DNA of 64,000 bases from Lachnospiraceae bacterium. Its GTDB lineage: Bacteria > Bacillota > Clostridia > Lachnospirales > Lachnospiraceae. The DNA is taken from contig JAILBQ010000077.1 in NCBI GenBank assembly GCA_024680815.1, forward strand, positions 1-64,000, read 5' to 3'. Numbering within the stretch: position 1 is the first letter of the stretch; the number at the start of each line of letters is the position of its first letter. Shown here piece by piece: positions 1 through 9,314 of this stretch. The translations under genes were made by a program, and so were the position numbers. Below the pieces are notes generated by a model that ran no database searches, had not been told where the DNA came from, and saw only the letters and a list, made by a program, of their open reading frames with translations.

Positions 1-168
1 CTACCGGCCTCAGCTCTCTGCTCCTGCTATTATATTTGTTTGGAAAATAGCATGAGCGTATCCGGGAATGGATGACAGGCTTTTCATGCTTTCGGGCGAT
101 TTGCCCCTGACTTGTTTATTATAAATCCGGATGGTTGATTATTGCAAGGATTTCCTGCCCTGTTCCGG
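1..168 (+). repeat. Direct repeat copy 1 (168 bp, may extend left of the window)
   Basis: Nearly identical to 2104-2271 at a constant offset of 2103 with about 3 mismatches near 132-137. Confidence 0.95.
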
Positions 169-224
169 GCACAAATTCCAACCGGGATGTAGCGTGTGGT
201 TCGTGAAGTGGAGGGGCGGGGAGG

Positions 225-413
225 CCGGGCGGCAGGAGTTTCGTCACACCAAGCCGGACACACTTAATGAATCGGAGTGTTGTGGCGCGACTGAGCGAAC
301 CACGCCTTTGGAAGCTTTCGCATGTTGAAACCAGGTGAGCGACAAGAGCGCCGCTTCAACACGAACGATGAATTTAGTGTGCTCCGTGCCGTGACGAAAC
401 TCCTCGCCGCAGG
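225..413. repeat. Long imperfect inverted-repeat element (MITE-like or structured RNA)
   Basis: Left arm ccgggcggcaggagtttcgtcac (225-247) is the reverse complement of gtgacgaaactcctcgccgc (391-410); weaker complementarity continues inward to about 290/345. Confidence 0.6.
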
Positions 414-471
414 TCTCCACGCCCCGAACTCCAGTGACGAACCCCCTCGCCGCAGGTCTCCCTTGACACAA

Positions 472-511
472 AACTCCCCGTAAGGCACTATATCCTCACG
501 GGGAGTTCTTT
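472..511. terminator. Hairpin / repeat family copy 1, 3' of relE-like gene
   Basis: aactccccgtaaggcactatatcctcacggggagtt inverted repeat. Confidence 0.65.
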
Positions 512-525
512 CAAACCAAAGATAA

Positions 526-858
526 TTACATCAGATGCATTTCACCAATGAAAGCTGACTCATAATCCTGCAGTTCATGATACATCCCATCGACTATCGC
601 TTTTTCCCCGTCGATCCTGTATAACATCACAAAATCATGCTTTCTGAACTTAATTTTTCGATATTCGTGTTTTGCTAAAATCGGATTGTCGCATAATTTG
701 AACATATTTGCTGATTCTGATAAACGCTCTTTCGTATCTTTTGCATCATCACGAATGCTTTTAGCAGCTTGTAAATTATTGAGTTGAACAGCAGTATATC
801 CGATGTACATATCCAGCCTGCGCTTTGCAGGAGGCATAATAATAACTCTATAAACCAT
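526..858 (-). CDS. Type II toxin-antitoxin system RelE/ParE family toxin
   Basis: 110-aa small basic protein with RelE/ParE-like pattern (PAKRRLDMYI...; HDFVMLYRIDGEKAIVDGMYHELQDYES); overlaps upstream small acidic ORF. Confidence 0.7.
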   Translation of the reverse strand: MVYRVIIMPPAKRRLDMYIGYTAVQLNNLQAAKSIRDDAKDTKERLSESANMFKLCDNPILAKHEYRKIKFRKHDFVMLYRIDGEKAIVDGMYHELQDYESAFIGEMHLM

Positions 859-1078
859 ATTTTGTACTTATTTCGTCCAACGCATTATCGAAATCTTCCC
901 CTTCTCCCCGCAAATAACACTCACGAGACTCTGCTAATTCTGCATATATCTCATTCGAAGATAACGGCTTATATGGATTTTTTTCGCAGAAATTATCAGA
1001 GAGATACATATAAATCTGCTGTTGCTTGTTATCGGGTATTACCGATAACAAAGCAATGTTTGCTTCTTTTATACTCAT
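848..1078 (-). CDS. Putative antitoxin of the RelE/ParE pair
   Basis: 76-aa acidic ORF overlapping the toxin start by 11 bp; ...YLRGEGEDFDNALDEISTKYG tail typical of such antitoxins. Confidence 0.65.
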   Translation of the reverse strand: MSIKEANIALLSVIPDNKQQQIYMYLSDNFCEKNPYKPLSSNEIYAELAESRECYLRGEGEDFDNALDEISTKYGL

Positions 1079-1164
1079 AACATTTTCTCCTCGTCAATTA
1101 TTCCTGAAAAAATAATAGCATGTTTTAAAACAAAATACTACACCGCTTCTTCTCTCACCATTAA

Positions 1165-1197
1165 AACTCCCGCTGGACCAAGCCTCACGGGGAGCTT
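1165..1197. terminator. Hairpin / repeat family copy 2, 3' of the Rpn-family gene
   Basis: aactcccgctggaccaagcctcacggggagctt; reverse complement aagctccccgtgaggc... matches copy 3. Confidence 0.55.
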
Positions 1198-1226
1198 CAA
1201 TTTCAATTCTTAAAAATACAGAATTA

Positions 1227-2057
1227 TCAACCCTGCACTGCCTTGATGATGGCCTCGCGCTCCTTCTTTTCGTTAATTTTCAAAGCATCAAGAGCCTGCT
1301 CCACATTCCATTTCATTGTTTCCATGAGGCTCCTTACATTCTTCACGACAGCTCTCTTCTCGCCTTTCTTTTCACCTCTCTTTTCACCTCTTTTTTCTCT
1401 TTCTTCAGCATATCTTTCTACAATATCAGACATTTCCTCTCTTCCCTCCTCCGTTTCTTTAAAATGCTTCACACCTTTCGCCAACTGTGAGCTGTACATC
1501 TCCTCTGATCTCTGACAGTGAAAATCGTGGATCAGGCGCCCTATCGCACCGCTTCCCTTATACTTTCCGTTCACATAGATGATATGCGACCCGTCGCCGA
1601 ATTCTTTCCCGGCTTCTTTTACAAATCTTTCAATATGATACACCGGTAATCCCAGACGGAATTTATCGTGCCTGTATATAAAGATCACATATGAATCTTT
1701 AATCTCTCTTAGTTCCTGATTCTCTCTCAGCATCCTGGAATCCATCATGCTGCTGTGAAATCTTGCCCTTCTTACATGGGCTCCCGGGGCATCATTCTGT
1801 ACCTCTACATCAAATTCCCGGCCACCGGTACCCACTGCCAGAATATCCAGTGTTATGCTCCGGCCACCCACACGGGGGCTGTTTATTCTGTATTCCCCCT
1901 TTACCTGTTTTACCTCTAATTTTTTCTTACCAAGAATGGTTTTAATAAGATATTCCGTTGCCTCAATGTTCTCATCGAACACCTTACTCATAAGTTCATC
2001 ATCGAACAAAGTGAGCTTACCTATGAGCTCTTCACGTCTTTCTTTTTCTTTTGCCAT
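1227..2057 (-). CDS. Rpn family / PD-(D/E)XK nuclease family transposase
   Basis: 276 aa; SITLDILAVGTGGREFDVEVQ (D...ExQ nuclease motif), HSSMMDSRMLRENQEL, YVIFIYRHDKF, charged EKRGEKRGEKKGEKR tail. Confidence 0.85.
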   Translation of the reverse strand: MAKEKERREELIGKLTLFDDELMSKVFDENIEATEYLIKTILGKKKLEVKQVKGEYRINSPRVGGRSITLDILAVGTGGREFDVEVQNDAPGAHVRRARFHSSMMDSRMLRENQELREIKDSYVIFIYRHDKFRLGLPVYHIERFVKEAGKEFGDGSHIIYVNGKYKGSGAIGRLIHDFHCQRSEEMYSSQLAKGVKHFKETEEGREEMSDIVERYAEEREKRGEKRGEKKGEKRAVVKNVRSLMETMKWNVEQALDALKINEKKEREAIIKAVQG

Positions 2058-2103
2058 CCGCTGTCCTCCTTTGACATTTTTGCAGGAGAAAGACGGCTTT
2101 CCA

Positions 2104-2271
2104 CTACCGGCCTCAGCTCTCTGCTCCTGCTATTATATTTGTTTGGAAAATAGCATGAGCGTATCCGGGAATGGATGACAGGCTTTTCATGCTTTCGGGC
2201 GATTTGCCCCTGACTTGTTTATTATAAATCCGGAGAGTTTATTATTGCAAGGATTTCCTGCCCTGTTCCGG
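2104..2271 (+). repeat. Direct repeat copy 2, directly upstream of the minus-strand Rpn-family ORF
   Basis: Near-identical to 1-168; the similarity ends at ...tgttccgg. Confidence 0.95.
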
Positions 2272-2401
2272 ATCCCCCGCGAAGAACTCCACACTGCATG
2301 TCTGCACACCCCGGGTTTATTGATAAAAGAAATGTCAAATATCCTTATTCGGTGGTATAATTCAGACAGAACCAATGTAATTACAGAAAGGAGTAGCCCA
2401 C

Positions 2402-2668
2402 ATGCTGTATCCTCTTTTCTCCTATGACGACGGGACTGAAGTAACTGCTTCAAAGCCTGACGAAAACGGTAAAATTTTCATTTATGTCGAAAAATTTGAT
2501 AATGAACTTGATGGTTTTATCAATGCTACTATCGCTATTCCAAACGCTTCAGTAGTATCTTCAACCGGATATTCTCAGAAAGAGCTTGATGAAATGGTCA
2601 GCGAATATTCAAAAATTCAGGAAGATATTATCTCTTACATTATGGACAAGGTGAAGAAAAGTGCCTGA
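2402..2668 (+). CDS. Hypothetical small protein, first gene of a two-gene module
   Basis: 88 aa; RBS-like aaaggag upstream, TATAAT at 2356-2361; overlaps the next ORF by 8 bp. Confidence 0.7.
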   Translation: MLYPLFSYDDGTEVTASKPDENGKIFIYVEKFDNELDGFINATIAIPNASVVSSTGYSQKELDEMVSEYSKIQEDIISYIMDKVKKSA

Positions 2669-2945
2669 TATAGTAAAGAAAGCTTTCGGTTATCATATCT
2701 TTTTCTGGAGCAACGAAGGTGAGCCTCTGGAACCCTTACATTTTCATATCTCTGAAAAACCTCATAAAAATTCCACAAAAGTCTGGATATTACGTGATGG
2801 TTCTTTAAAAACAGCTAACAACAACGATAATATTCCGGCTAACGATTTGAAAAGAATTATTCGATTTATGTCTTTAGAAGGAAACGTTGAAAATACAAGA
2901 AAGAAATGGTTAGAACATTTCGGAGAAATAAAATATTATGCTTAA
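2661..2945 (+). CDS. DUF4160-like domain protein
   Basis: 94 aa, GTG start; GYHIFFWSNEGEPLEPLHFHISEKPHKNSTKVWI resembles the DUF4160 PPHFHV...A..KIWL pattern. Confidence 0.7.
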   Translation: MPDIVKKAFGYHIFFWSNEGEPLEPLHFHISEKPHKNSTKVWILRDGSLKTANNNDNIPANDLKRIIRFMSLEGNVENTRKKWLEHFGEIKYYA

Positions 2946-2950
2946 TCTAA

Positions 2951-2988
2951 AGCTCCCCGCGAGGCACTATGTCCTCACGGGGAGTTTT
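2951..2988. terminator. Hairpin / repeat family copy 3, 3' of DUF4160 gene
   Basis: aagctccccgcgaggcactatgtcctcacggggagtttta. Confidence 0.65.
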
Positions 2989-3096
2989 ACATCCTGCTTT
3001 TTACTGCGGGGCGGGCGGGTTTTGGCAGATCTTCCCATCACCTTCCGGAGGATGCCTGTTTTTCCGCCTCGTAACGTTTTTTAAAGCGCTGAATCC

Positions 3097-4149
3097 TCAG
3101 TTCGCCTTGGCGGCGCGGGCAGCGCGGATCTTTTCGGTCAGATCCGGCAGGATCTTGTTGAGGTCGCCGACAACGCCGTAGTCCGCCACGTCAAAGATCG
3201 GAGCATCCTCATCCTTGTTGATGGCAACGATAATATCGCTCTCCTCCATGCCGGCCACGTGCTGGATCGCGCCGGAAATACCGATGGCGAAATAGACCTG
3301 GGGACGGACCGTCTTTCCGGTCTGGCCGACCTGCATGTCCTTGGGCTTCCATCCCGCGTCAACAACGGCACGGGAGCAGCTCACGGTACCGCCGATGGCG
3401 TCCGCAAGATCCTCAAGAAGCTTGAAATTTTCGGGGGAGCCGACTCCGCGGCCGCCGGAAACAAGGATCTTCGCGTCCATGATATCCGCAACTCCGGAAA
3501 CCTCTTTAACGATCTCCTGAATCTCGACATATTTGTTGTCCGGTTTGAAGCCGGGGTTGTACTCTACTATCTCGGCCTTCGCGCCCTTAACCGGGTCGGC
3601 CTTCTGCATAACGCCGGGACGAACCGTGGCCATCTGCGGACGGTGGTTCGGGCAGGCGATGGTAGCGATGGTGTTGCCGCCGAAAGCGGGACGGGTCATA
3701 AGGAGCTGCTTATGCTTTGTCTCCTTGCCCTCCACAGGCTCAAGCGGGAAATCGCCGATATCGAGCTGCGTGCAGTCCGCGGTAAGTCCGGTGTGGATAC
3801 GGGCGGAAACACGGGGGCCCAGGTCACGGCCGATGGCGGTTGCGCCCACCAGCATGATCTCCGGCTTGTACTCGTTGATAACGGAAGCAAGAGCGTGCGC
3901 ATAGGGCTCGGTGCGGTATTCCTTGAGCTCGGGGTCGTCAACGAGGATAACCCTGTCAGCGCCGTATTCCGCCAGCTCGTCCGCGAGGCCCTTTACACCG
4001 GAGCCGATAAGGACGGCCGTAACTTCCTTTGTGTCAAGATCTTTTGCCAGGTCTTTGCCCTTTCCCAGAAGCTCCAGCGCGATGGAGCTGAGCTTACCGT
4101 CCACCTGCTGCGCAAAGACCGCTACGCCTTTATATTCTTCTAATCCCAT
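3097..4149 (-). CDS. etfA: Electron transfer flavoprotein subunit alpha
   Basis: 350 aa; C-terminal [51 protein letters not shown]-binding motifs. Confidence 0.97.
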   Translation of the reverse strand: MGLEEYKGVAVFAQQVDGKLSSIALELLGKGKDLAKDLDTKEVTAVLIGSGVKGLADELAEYGADRVILVDDPELKEYRTEPYAHALASVINEYKPEIMLVGATAIGRDLGPRVSARIHTGLTADCTQLDIGDFPLEPVEGKETKHKQLLMTRPAFGGNTIATIACPNHRPQMATVRPGVMQKADPVKGAKAEIVEYNPGFKPDNKYVEIQEIVKEVSGVADIMDAKILVSGGRGVGSPENFKLLEDLADAIGGTVSCSRAVVDAGWKPKDMQVGQTGKTVRPQVYFAIGISGAIQHVAGMEESDIIVAINKDEDAPIFDVADYGVVGDLNKILPDLTEKIRAARAAKAN

Positions 4150-4163
4150 GGTATTCTCCTTTA

Positions 4164-4949
4164 TTAAATAACATGCTTTTCGGACAGCTTGTTGATGATG
4201 TACTCCACTCCCTCCTGGGGTGAGTCAGGGGTCACCTTTTCTCCGGCGCCCTTACGCACCTTGTCGGAGGCCTTTGCGATCTGGGTCGGAGAACCGGCCA
4301 GACCCATGTTTTCATCCGCAAGCTCCTTAAGATCCGCTCTTCCCCAGACCGTGGTTTCTTTATCGAAAGCATCGAAAATGCCGCCGGGAGTCATGTAACG
4401 GGGTTCGTTGAGCTCCTGCAGGGCAGTGATCAGGCAGGGCATCTTTACCTTCAGCACGTGATACCGGTCATCATACTGCCTGCGTACGATAACATAGTCC
4501 CCGTCGATCTTTATATCCGCCGCGTAGGAAATAACCGGGATATCAAGATGCTCGGAAATCTGGGGGCCGACCTGGGCCGTGTCGCCGTCGATGGCCTGGC
4601 GGCCGGTGATGATGAGGTCGTAATCCAGATTCTTAATGGCTGCCGCCAGGGTGGAGGAGGTGGCCCAGGTGTCCGCACCGCCAAGCACGCGGTCCGTTAC
4701 CAGGATTCCTCTGTCCGCTCCCATGGCCATGGCCTCGCGGAGCACCGCGTCAGCCTTGGGAAGACCCATGGTAAGCACCGTGACCTCGGCGCCGTACTGA
4801 TCCTTAAGTCTCAGCGCCGCTTCCAGGCCCGATTTGTCATCAGGATTCATAATCGTGAGCATAGCCGCTCTGTCAAGGGTTCCGTCGGGCTTGAACTTGA
4901 CGCCGCCTTTTGTGTCCGGAACCTGTTTTACACATACTACGATTTTCAT
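4164..4949 (-). CDS. etfB: Electron transfer flavoprotein subunit beta
   Basis: 261 aa; MKIVVCVKQVPDT, ALRLKDQYGAEVTVLTMG, GRQAIDGDTAQVGPQ. Confidence 0.97.
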   Translation of the reverse strand: MKIVVCVKQVPDTKGGVKFKPDGTLDRAAMLTIMNPDDKSGLEAALRLKDQYGAEVTVLTMGLPKADAVLREAMAMGADRGILVTDRVLGGADTWATSSTLAAAIKNLDYDLIITGRQAIDGDTAQVGPQISEHLDIPVISYAADIKIDGDYVIVRRQYDDRYHVLKVKMPCLITALQELNEPRYMTPGGIFDAFDKETTVWGRADLKELADENMGLAGSPTQIAKASDKVRKGAGEKVTPDSPQEGVEYIINKLSEKHVI

Positions 4950-4995
4950 ATGTTAACTCCTTTTTAAGCTTCTTAATCTGTTGTTCCGAACGGAC

Positions 4996-6150
4996 TCAGC
5001 GCAGAAGCGCCCCGGAAATGACCATTCTCTGAACTTCGCTGGTTCCCTCATAGATTTCGGTGATCTTCGCGTCACGCATCATACGCTCCACCTCGTACTC
5101 ACGGATGTAGCCGTAGCCGCCGAAGAGCTGTACGCATTTTGTAGTGACTTCCATGGCGGTCTCCGCCGCGAAAAGCTTGGCCTGGGCGGCTTCGAAGCCG
5201 TAATCCTTCTGGGTGGCCTTGGCCATGGCGGCCTTGTAGACCAAAAGCTTCGCCGCCTCTACCTGGGTGGCCATGTTCGCCAGCTGGAACTGGGTGTTCT
5301 GCTGCTGGGCAATGCTTCTGCCGAACTGCTTTCTTTCCTTTGTATATTCAATCGTGCGCTCCAGCGCTCCCTCGGCGATACCGAGAGCCTGGGCCGCGAT
5401 ACCGATTCTGCCGCCGTCCAGGGTGTGCATGGCGATCGGGAAGCCCTTGCCTTCCGCACCCAGGAGGTTGTCCTTCGGGATCCTGCAGTCCTGGAAAATA
5501 AGCTCATAGGTTGAGGAGCCGCGGATACCCATCTTGTTTTCCTTTGTACCGAAGGTGAAGCCCGGAGTATCCTTTTCAACGATGAAAGCGGAGAATTTCT
5601 TCTTTTTTCTGCCCTTGGGATCGATGTCCACCTGGGTTACGGCGATGACGATATAGACATCGGCTTCCTTACCGTTGGTAATGAAGCACTTGGAGCCGTT
5701 AAGCACCCATTCGTCCCCGTCGAGCACGGCCTTGGTCTGGGCACCCTGGGCGTCTGTTCCGGCGCCGGGCTCGGTCAAAGCGAAAGCGCCGAGCTTCTCA
5801 CCCTTTGCCAAGGGAACAAGATATTTCTGCTTCTGCTCCTCCGTGCCGAACTGGAGAATGGGATCGCAGCAGAGAGAAGAGTGGGCGGAAACGATAACCC
5901 CGGTGGTGCCGCAGACCTTGGAGAGCTCCTCCACACAGGTCACATAGGTTAAGGGATCGCACCCCTGTCCGCCGTACTCCTTGGGCACCGCGATGCCCAT
6001 GAAGCCGTATTTCTGCATTTTTTCAACTGTATCCCGCGGGAAGACCTCGGTCTCGTCCACCTCGATCGCCTTGGGCTTAACTTCCTTTTCGGCGAAATCC
6101 TTAAAAAGATCCACCGCCATCTGGTGTTTTGCGTCTAATTGAAAGTCCAT
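4996..6150 (-). CDS. bcd: Butyryl-CoA / short-chain acyl-CoA dehydrogenase
   Basis: 384 aa; FALTEPGAGTDAQG, YTKERKQFG, QLFGGYGYIREYEVERMMRDAKITEIYEGTSEVQRMVI. Confidence 0.96.
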   Translation of the reverse strand: MDFQLDAKHQMAVDLFKDFAEKEVKPKAIEVDETEVFPRDTVEKMQKYGFMGIAVPKEYGGQGCDPLTYVTCVEELSKVCGTTGVIVSAHSSLCCDPILQFGTEEQKQKYLVPLAKGEKLGAFALTEPGAGTDAQGAQTKAVLDGDEWVLNGSKCFITNGKEADVYIVIAVTQVDIDPKGRKKKKFSAFIVEKDTPGFTFGTKENKMGIRGSSTYELIFQDCRIPKDNLLGAEGKGFPIAMHTLDGGRIGIAAQALGIAEGALERTIEYTKERKQFGRSIAQQQNTQFQLANMATQVEAAKLLVYKAAMAKATQKDYGFEAAQAKLFAAETAMEVTTKCVQLFGGYGYIREYEVERMMRDAKITEIYEGTSEVQRMVISGALLR

Positions 6151-6172
6151 GTTATTCCTCCTAAATCTTCGT

Positions 6173-7048
6173 TTACTTCGCGTCCACAGGAACCTTGCCG
6201 CCGTCCGCGTAATTATAGAAGCCGATTCCCGTCTTCACGCCGAGATGCTTTCCGCGAACCATCTTCTTAAGAAGGGGTGCGGGACGATATTTGGAATCGC
6301 CGGTCTCCTTGTATATGACCTCCATGATGGCCAGGCAGATGTCCAGTCCGATGAAATCTCCCAGCTCCAGGGGACCCATGGGATGGTTGCAGCCAAGCTT
6401 CATGGCGTCGTCCACGCCCTTGATGTCCGCGATGCCCTCGGAATATACGAAAATACCTTCGTTGATCATCGGAACAAGAATCCTGTTCGCCACAAAGCCC
6501 GGAGCCTCGTTGACCTGAACGGGGGTCTTGCCGAGCTTGACGGAAATTTCCTTAACCCTGTCCACGACCTCGGCGGGGGTGTTGATTCCGGCGATGACCT
6601 CCACCAGCTTCATTACAGGAGCCGGGTTAAAGAAGTGCATGCCTACCACAGGCTTGGAAAGCCCCGAGCCGATCTCGGTGATGGAAAGAGAGGAGGTGTT
6701 GGAGGCGTAGATGCAGTTCTCGTTTTTCACGATGTTGTCCTGCAGATCCTTGAAGCACTCCTTCTTTATATCCATAACCTCGAGGGCCGCTTCCACAACC
6801 AGATCCACGTCCGTACACTGGGAATTAAGTCCCGGCTGGATCTTGGCAGTGATGGCGTCGGCGTCAGCCTGCTCCATTTTGCCCTTTGCCACCCTCTTGT
6901 CAAGGCCCTTGGCGATCTTCTGGAAGCCGCCGTCTGCGAACTCCTGCTTGATGTCGCAAAGATAAACCTTTTCCACCTCAGCGTTCTGTGCGAACGCCTG
7001 CGCGATTCCCGAACCCATGGTTCCCGCGCCGATTACTGCTACCTTCAT
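6173..7048 (-). CDS. hbd: 3-hydroxybutyryl-CoA dehydrogenase
   Basis: 291 aa; [37 protein letters not shown]. Confidence 0.97.
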   Translation of the reverse strand: MKVAVIGAGTMGSGIAQAFAQNAEVEKVYLCDIKQEFADGGFQKIAKGLDKRVAKGKMEQADADAITAKIQPGLNSQCTDVDLVVEAALEVMDIKKECFKDLQDNIVKNENCIYASNTSSLSITEIGSGLSKPVVGMHFFNPAPVMKLVEVIAGINTPAEVVDRVKEISVKLGKTPVQVNEAPGFVANRILVPMINEGIFVYSEGIADIKGVDDAMKLGCNHPMGPLELGDFIGLDICLAIMEVIYKETGDSKYRPAPLLKKMVRGKHLGVKTGIGFYNYADGGKVPVDAK

Positions 7049-7086
7049 ATCTTCATGCTTCCTTTCCGCGGTTTATACCGCAATTG

Positions 7087-7881
7087 TTATTCATTCTTAA
7101 AATCAACAATCTTAACCTTCGCGGGATCGTCCTTCTTGCGGAGGAAGTTTGCCATTCCCTCCTTCTGATCCCAGCTTTCGAAGCACCCTCCGAAGAGCTT
7201 CTCTTCTATAACAAGAGCGTCGTCCATGCCGGCCTCCAGCCCGTCGTTGATGGCCTTCTTGCAGGCGCGTACGGCAATCGGAGCGTTCTTTGCGATGGTT
7301 CCCGCCAGCTTTTCGGCCTCGGCCATAAGGTCTGAAAGAGGATAGACCGCGTTTACGAGACCGATGCGGAGAGCCTCGTCAGCCTTGATATTCCTGGCCG
7401 TATAGATCATCTGCTTTGCCATGCCGGGTCCGACTATACGGGCAAGCCTCTGGGTTCCGCCGAAGCCGGGGGTTATGCCGAGGCCCACCTCGGGCTGACC
7501 GAAGATGGCGCTGTCCGCGGCGATACGAATGTCGCAGCTCATGGAAAGCTCGCAGCCGCCGCCCAGAGCAAAGCCGTTAATCGCGGCGATGACCGGAACC
7601 GGCAGGGTCTCGATCTTGCGGAAGATATCGTTCCCCTTCTTTCCGAAGGCCTCGCCCTCCGCCTTTGAAAGAGAGCTCATCTCGCCGATGTCCGCCCCGG
7701 CCACAAAGGATTTCTCACCGGCGCCGGTAATTACAAGGGCTCTTGTTTCGTTAACATCGATGGAATCGATGGCCGCCTCCAGCTCGTCCAGCACGGCGGA
7801 ATTAAGGGCATTAAGCGCCTCCGGCCGGTTGATGGTGATAACGGCGATTTTTTCTTTTTTCTCCAGATTGATAAATGCCAT
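7087..7881 (-). CDS. crt: Enoyl-CoA hydratase / crotonase
   Basis: 264 aa; [37 protein letters not shown]. Confidence 0.96.
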   Translation of the reverse strand: MAFINLEKKEKIAVITINRPEALNALNSAVLDELEAAIDSIDVNETRALVITGAGEKSFVAGADIGEMSSLSKAEGEAFGKKGNDIFRKIETLPVPVIAAINGFALGGGCELSMSCDIRIAADSAIFGQPEVGLGITPGFGGTQRLARIVGPGMAKQMIYTARNIKADEALRIGLVNAVYPLSDLMAEAEKLAGTIAKNAPIAVRACKKAINDGLEAGMDDALVIEEKLFGGCFESWDQKEGMANFLRKKDDPAKVKIVDFKNE

Positions 7882-7922
7882 GTTCCCTCCTTATATTTTT
7901 CGACCTTCCGGTCTCCTTTTTC

Positions 7923-9104
7923 TTATCCCTCTCTCTTTATCACGGTGGCGCAGCCCATGCCGCCGCCGATGCAGAGGGTCGCAAGCCCCGTCTTTTTATC
8001 AAGCCTCTCCATGTTGTGGATCAGGGTTACGAGAATCCTGCAGCCAGAAGCTCCCACCGGGTGTCCCAGAGCTATGGCGCCGCCGGCCACGTTAAGCTTC
8101 TCCGGATCAAAGCCCAGCTCCTTGCCCACGGCCACCGACTGGGCCGCGAAAGCCTCGTTGGCTTCATAGAGGTCGAAGTCTTCGATCTTCATATTGAGCT
8201 TCGCCATGACCTTCTTCGTGGCCGCCACGGGTCCGATTCCCATAATCGAGGGATCGACGCCTGCCAGGGCGCCGCCGCAGAAGACCGCCTGTACGTTCGC
8301 TCCCAGCTCTTTCGCCTTTTCCTCTGTCATAACGACGATGGCCGCCGCTCCGTCGTTGATGCCCGAGGCGTTGCCCGCGGTCACAAAGCCGCCCTCGTTG
8401 ATCGGACGGAGCTTTGCGAGAGCTTCCATGGAGGAATTGGGCCTGGGGCCCTCGTCCTTGTCAAAGGATATTGTCTCCTTCTTTTTCTTAACCTCAACAG
8501 GAAGGATTTCCTTGTCGAACCAGCCGTTTTCCTGGGCCTTCTGGGCCTTCTGCTGGCTCTTTAAGGAAAACTCGTCCAGCTCCTCGCGGGTAAGCTTCCA
8601 CTGCTCGGCGATATTGTCGGCCGTTTTAATCATATGATAATCATTGAAGGCATCCCACAGAGCGTCCTTTATCATCGTATCGATGAGGGTGTTGTTACCC
8701 ATGCGGTATCCGAAACGGGCCTTCTCCAGAGCAAAGGGCGCCATGGACATGTTTTCCATACCGCCGGCCACAACTATTTCCGCGTCTCCCGCCTCGATCA
8801 TCTGAGCCGCCATATTGACGGCGTTAAGGCCGGAACCGCAGACCACGTTCACTGTCACGGCCGGAGTCTCGATCGGAATCCCCGCACCGATTGACGCCTG
8901 TCTGGCCACATTCTGTCCCTGTCCCGCCTGGATTACGCAGCCCATATACACATGCTCAACCTTGTCCGCCGGAACATTCGCACGCTTAAGAGCCTCCTTT
9001 ATCACAAGGGAGCCAAGCGTGGCTGCAGGGGTGGTGGAAAGTCCGCCGCCCATGGTGCCGATAGCGGTGCGGCAGGCACCTGCAAGAACAATTTTCTTTG
9101 TCAT
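7923..9104 (-). CDS. thl: Acetyl-CoA C-acetyltransferase (thiolase)
   Basis: 393 aa; [46 protein letters not shown]. Confidence 0.97.
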   Translation of the reverse strand: MTKKIVLAGACRTAIGTMGGGLSTTPAATLGSLVIKEALKRANVPADKVEHVYMGCVIQAGQGQNVARQASIGAGIPIETPAVTVNVVCGSGLNAVNMAAQMIEAGDAEIVVAGGMENMSMAPFALEKARFGYRMGNNTLIDTMIKDALWDAFNDYHMIKTADNIAEQWKLTREELDEFSLKSQQKAQKAQENGWFDKEILPVEVKKKKETISFDKDEGPRPNSSMEALAKLRPINEGGFVTAGNASGINDGAAAIVVMTEEKAKELGANVQAVFCGGALAGVDPSIMGIGPVAATKKVMAKLNMKIEDFDLYEANEAFAAQSVAVGKELGFDPEKLNVAGGAIALGHPVGASGCRILVTLIHNMERLDKKTGLATLCIGGGMGCATVIKREG

Positions 9105-9153
9105 TGAAATCCTCCTTTATATATGATATTTCTTTAAATTTATATGAAAGTGA

Positions 9154-9303
9154 GGATTGCTCCGTTGCTGCGCAACTCTCGCAATCCCGGATGTAAATTC
9201 GCAAATCGCCCCGCTCCGCGTGGCTTTTTTGCTCATTTACATCAGGTTTTCAAATGTCTGCGCAAAAATTCGAGCAAGCTCGATTTTTGGCAGCCATTGA
9301 AAA
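9154..9303. repeat. Three consecutive long hairpins between hpf and thl
   Basis: ggattgc/gcaatcc (9154-9187, inner gttgc/gcaac); gatgtaaat/atttacatc (9190-9243); ttttcaa/ttgaaaa (9247-9303) containing ctgc..aaaaat.cgag/ctcg.attttt..gcag. Confidence 0.8.
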
Positions 9304-9314
9304 CACTTTCAATG

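Noticed and set aside
244-488. Overlapping minus-strand ORFs (75 and 74 aa)
   Set aside because: They lie inside the inverted-repeat element, overlap each other in different frames and have no recognisable family; treated as spurious.
3259-4143. 294-aa plus-strand ORF
   Set aside because: Antisense to etfA, whose protein is unmistakable.
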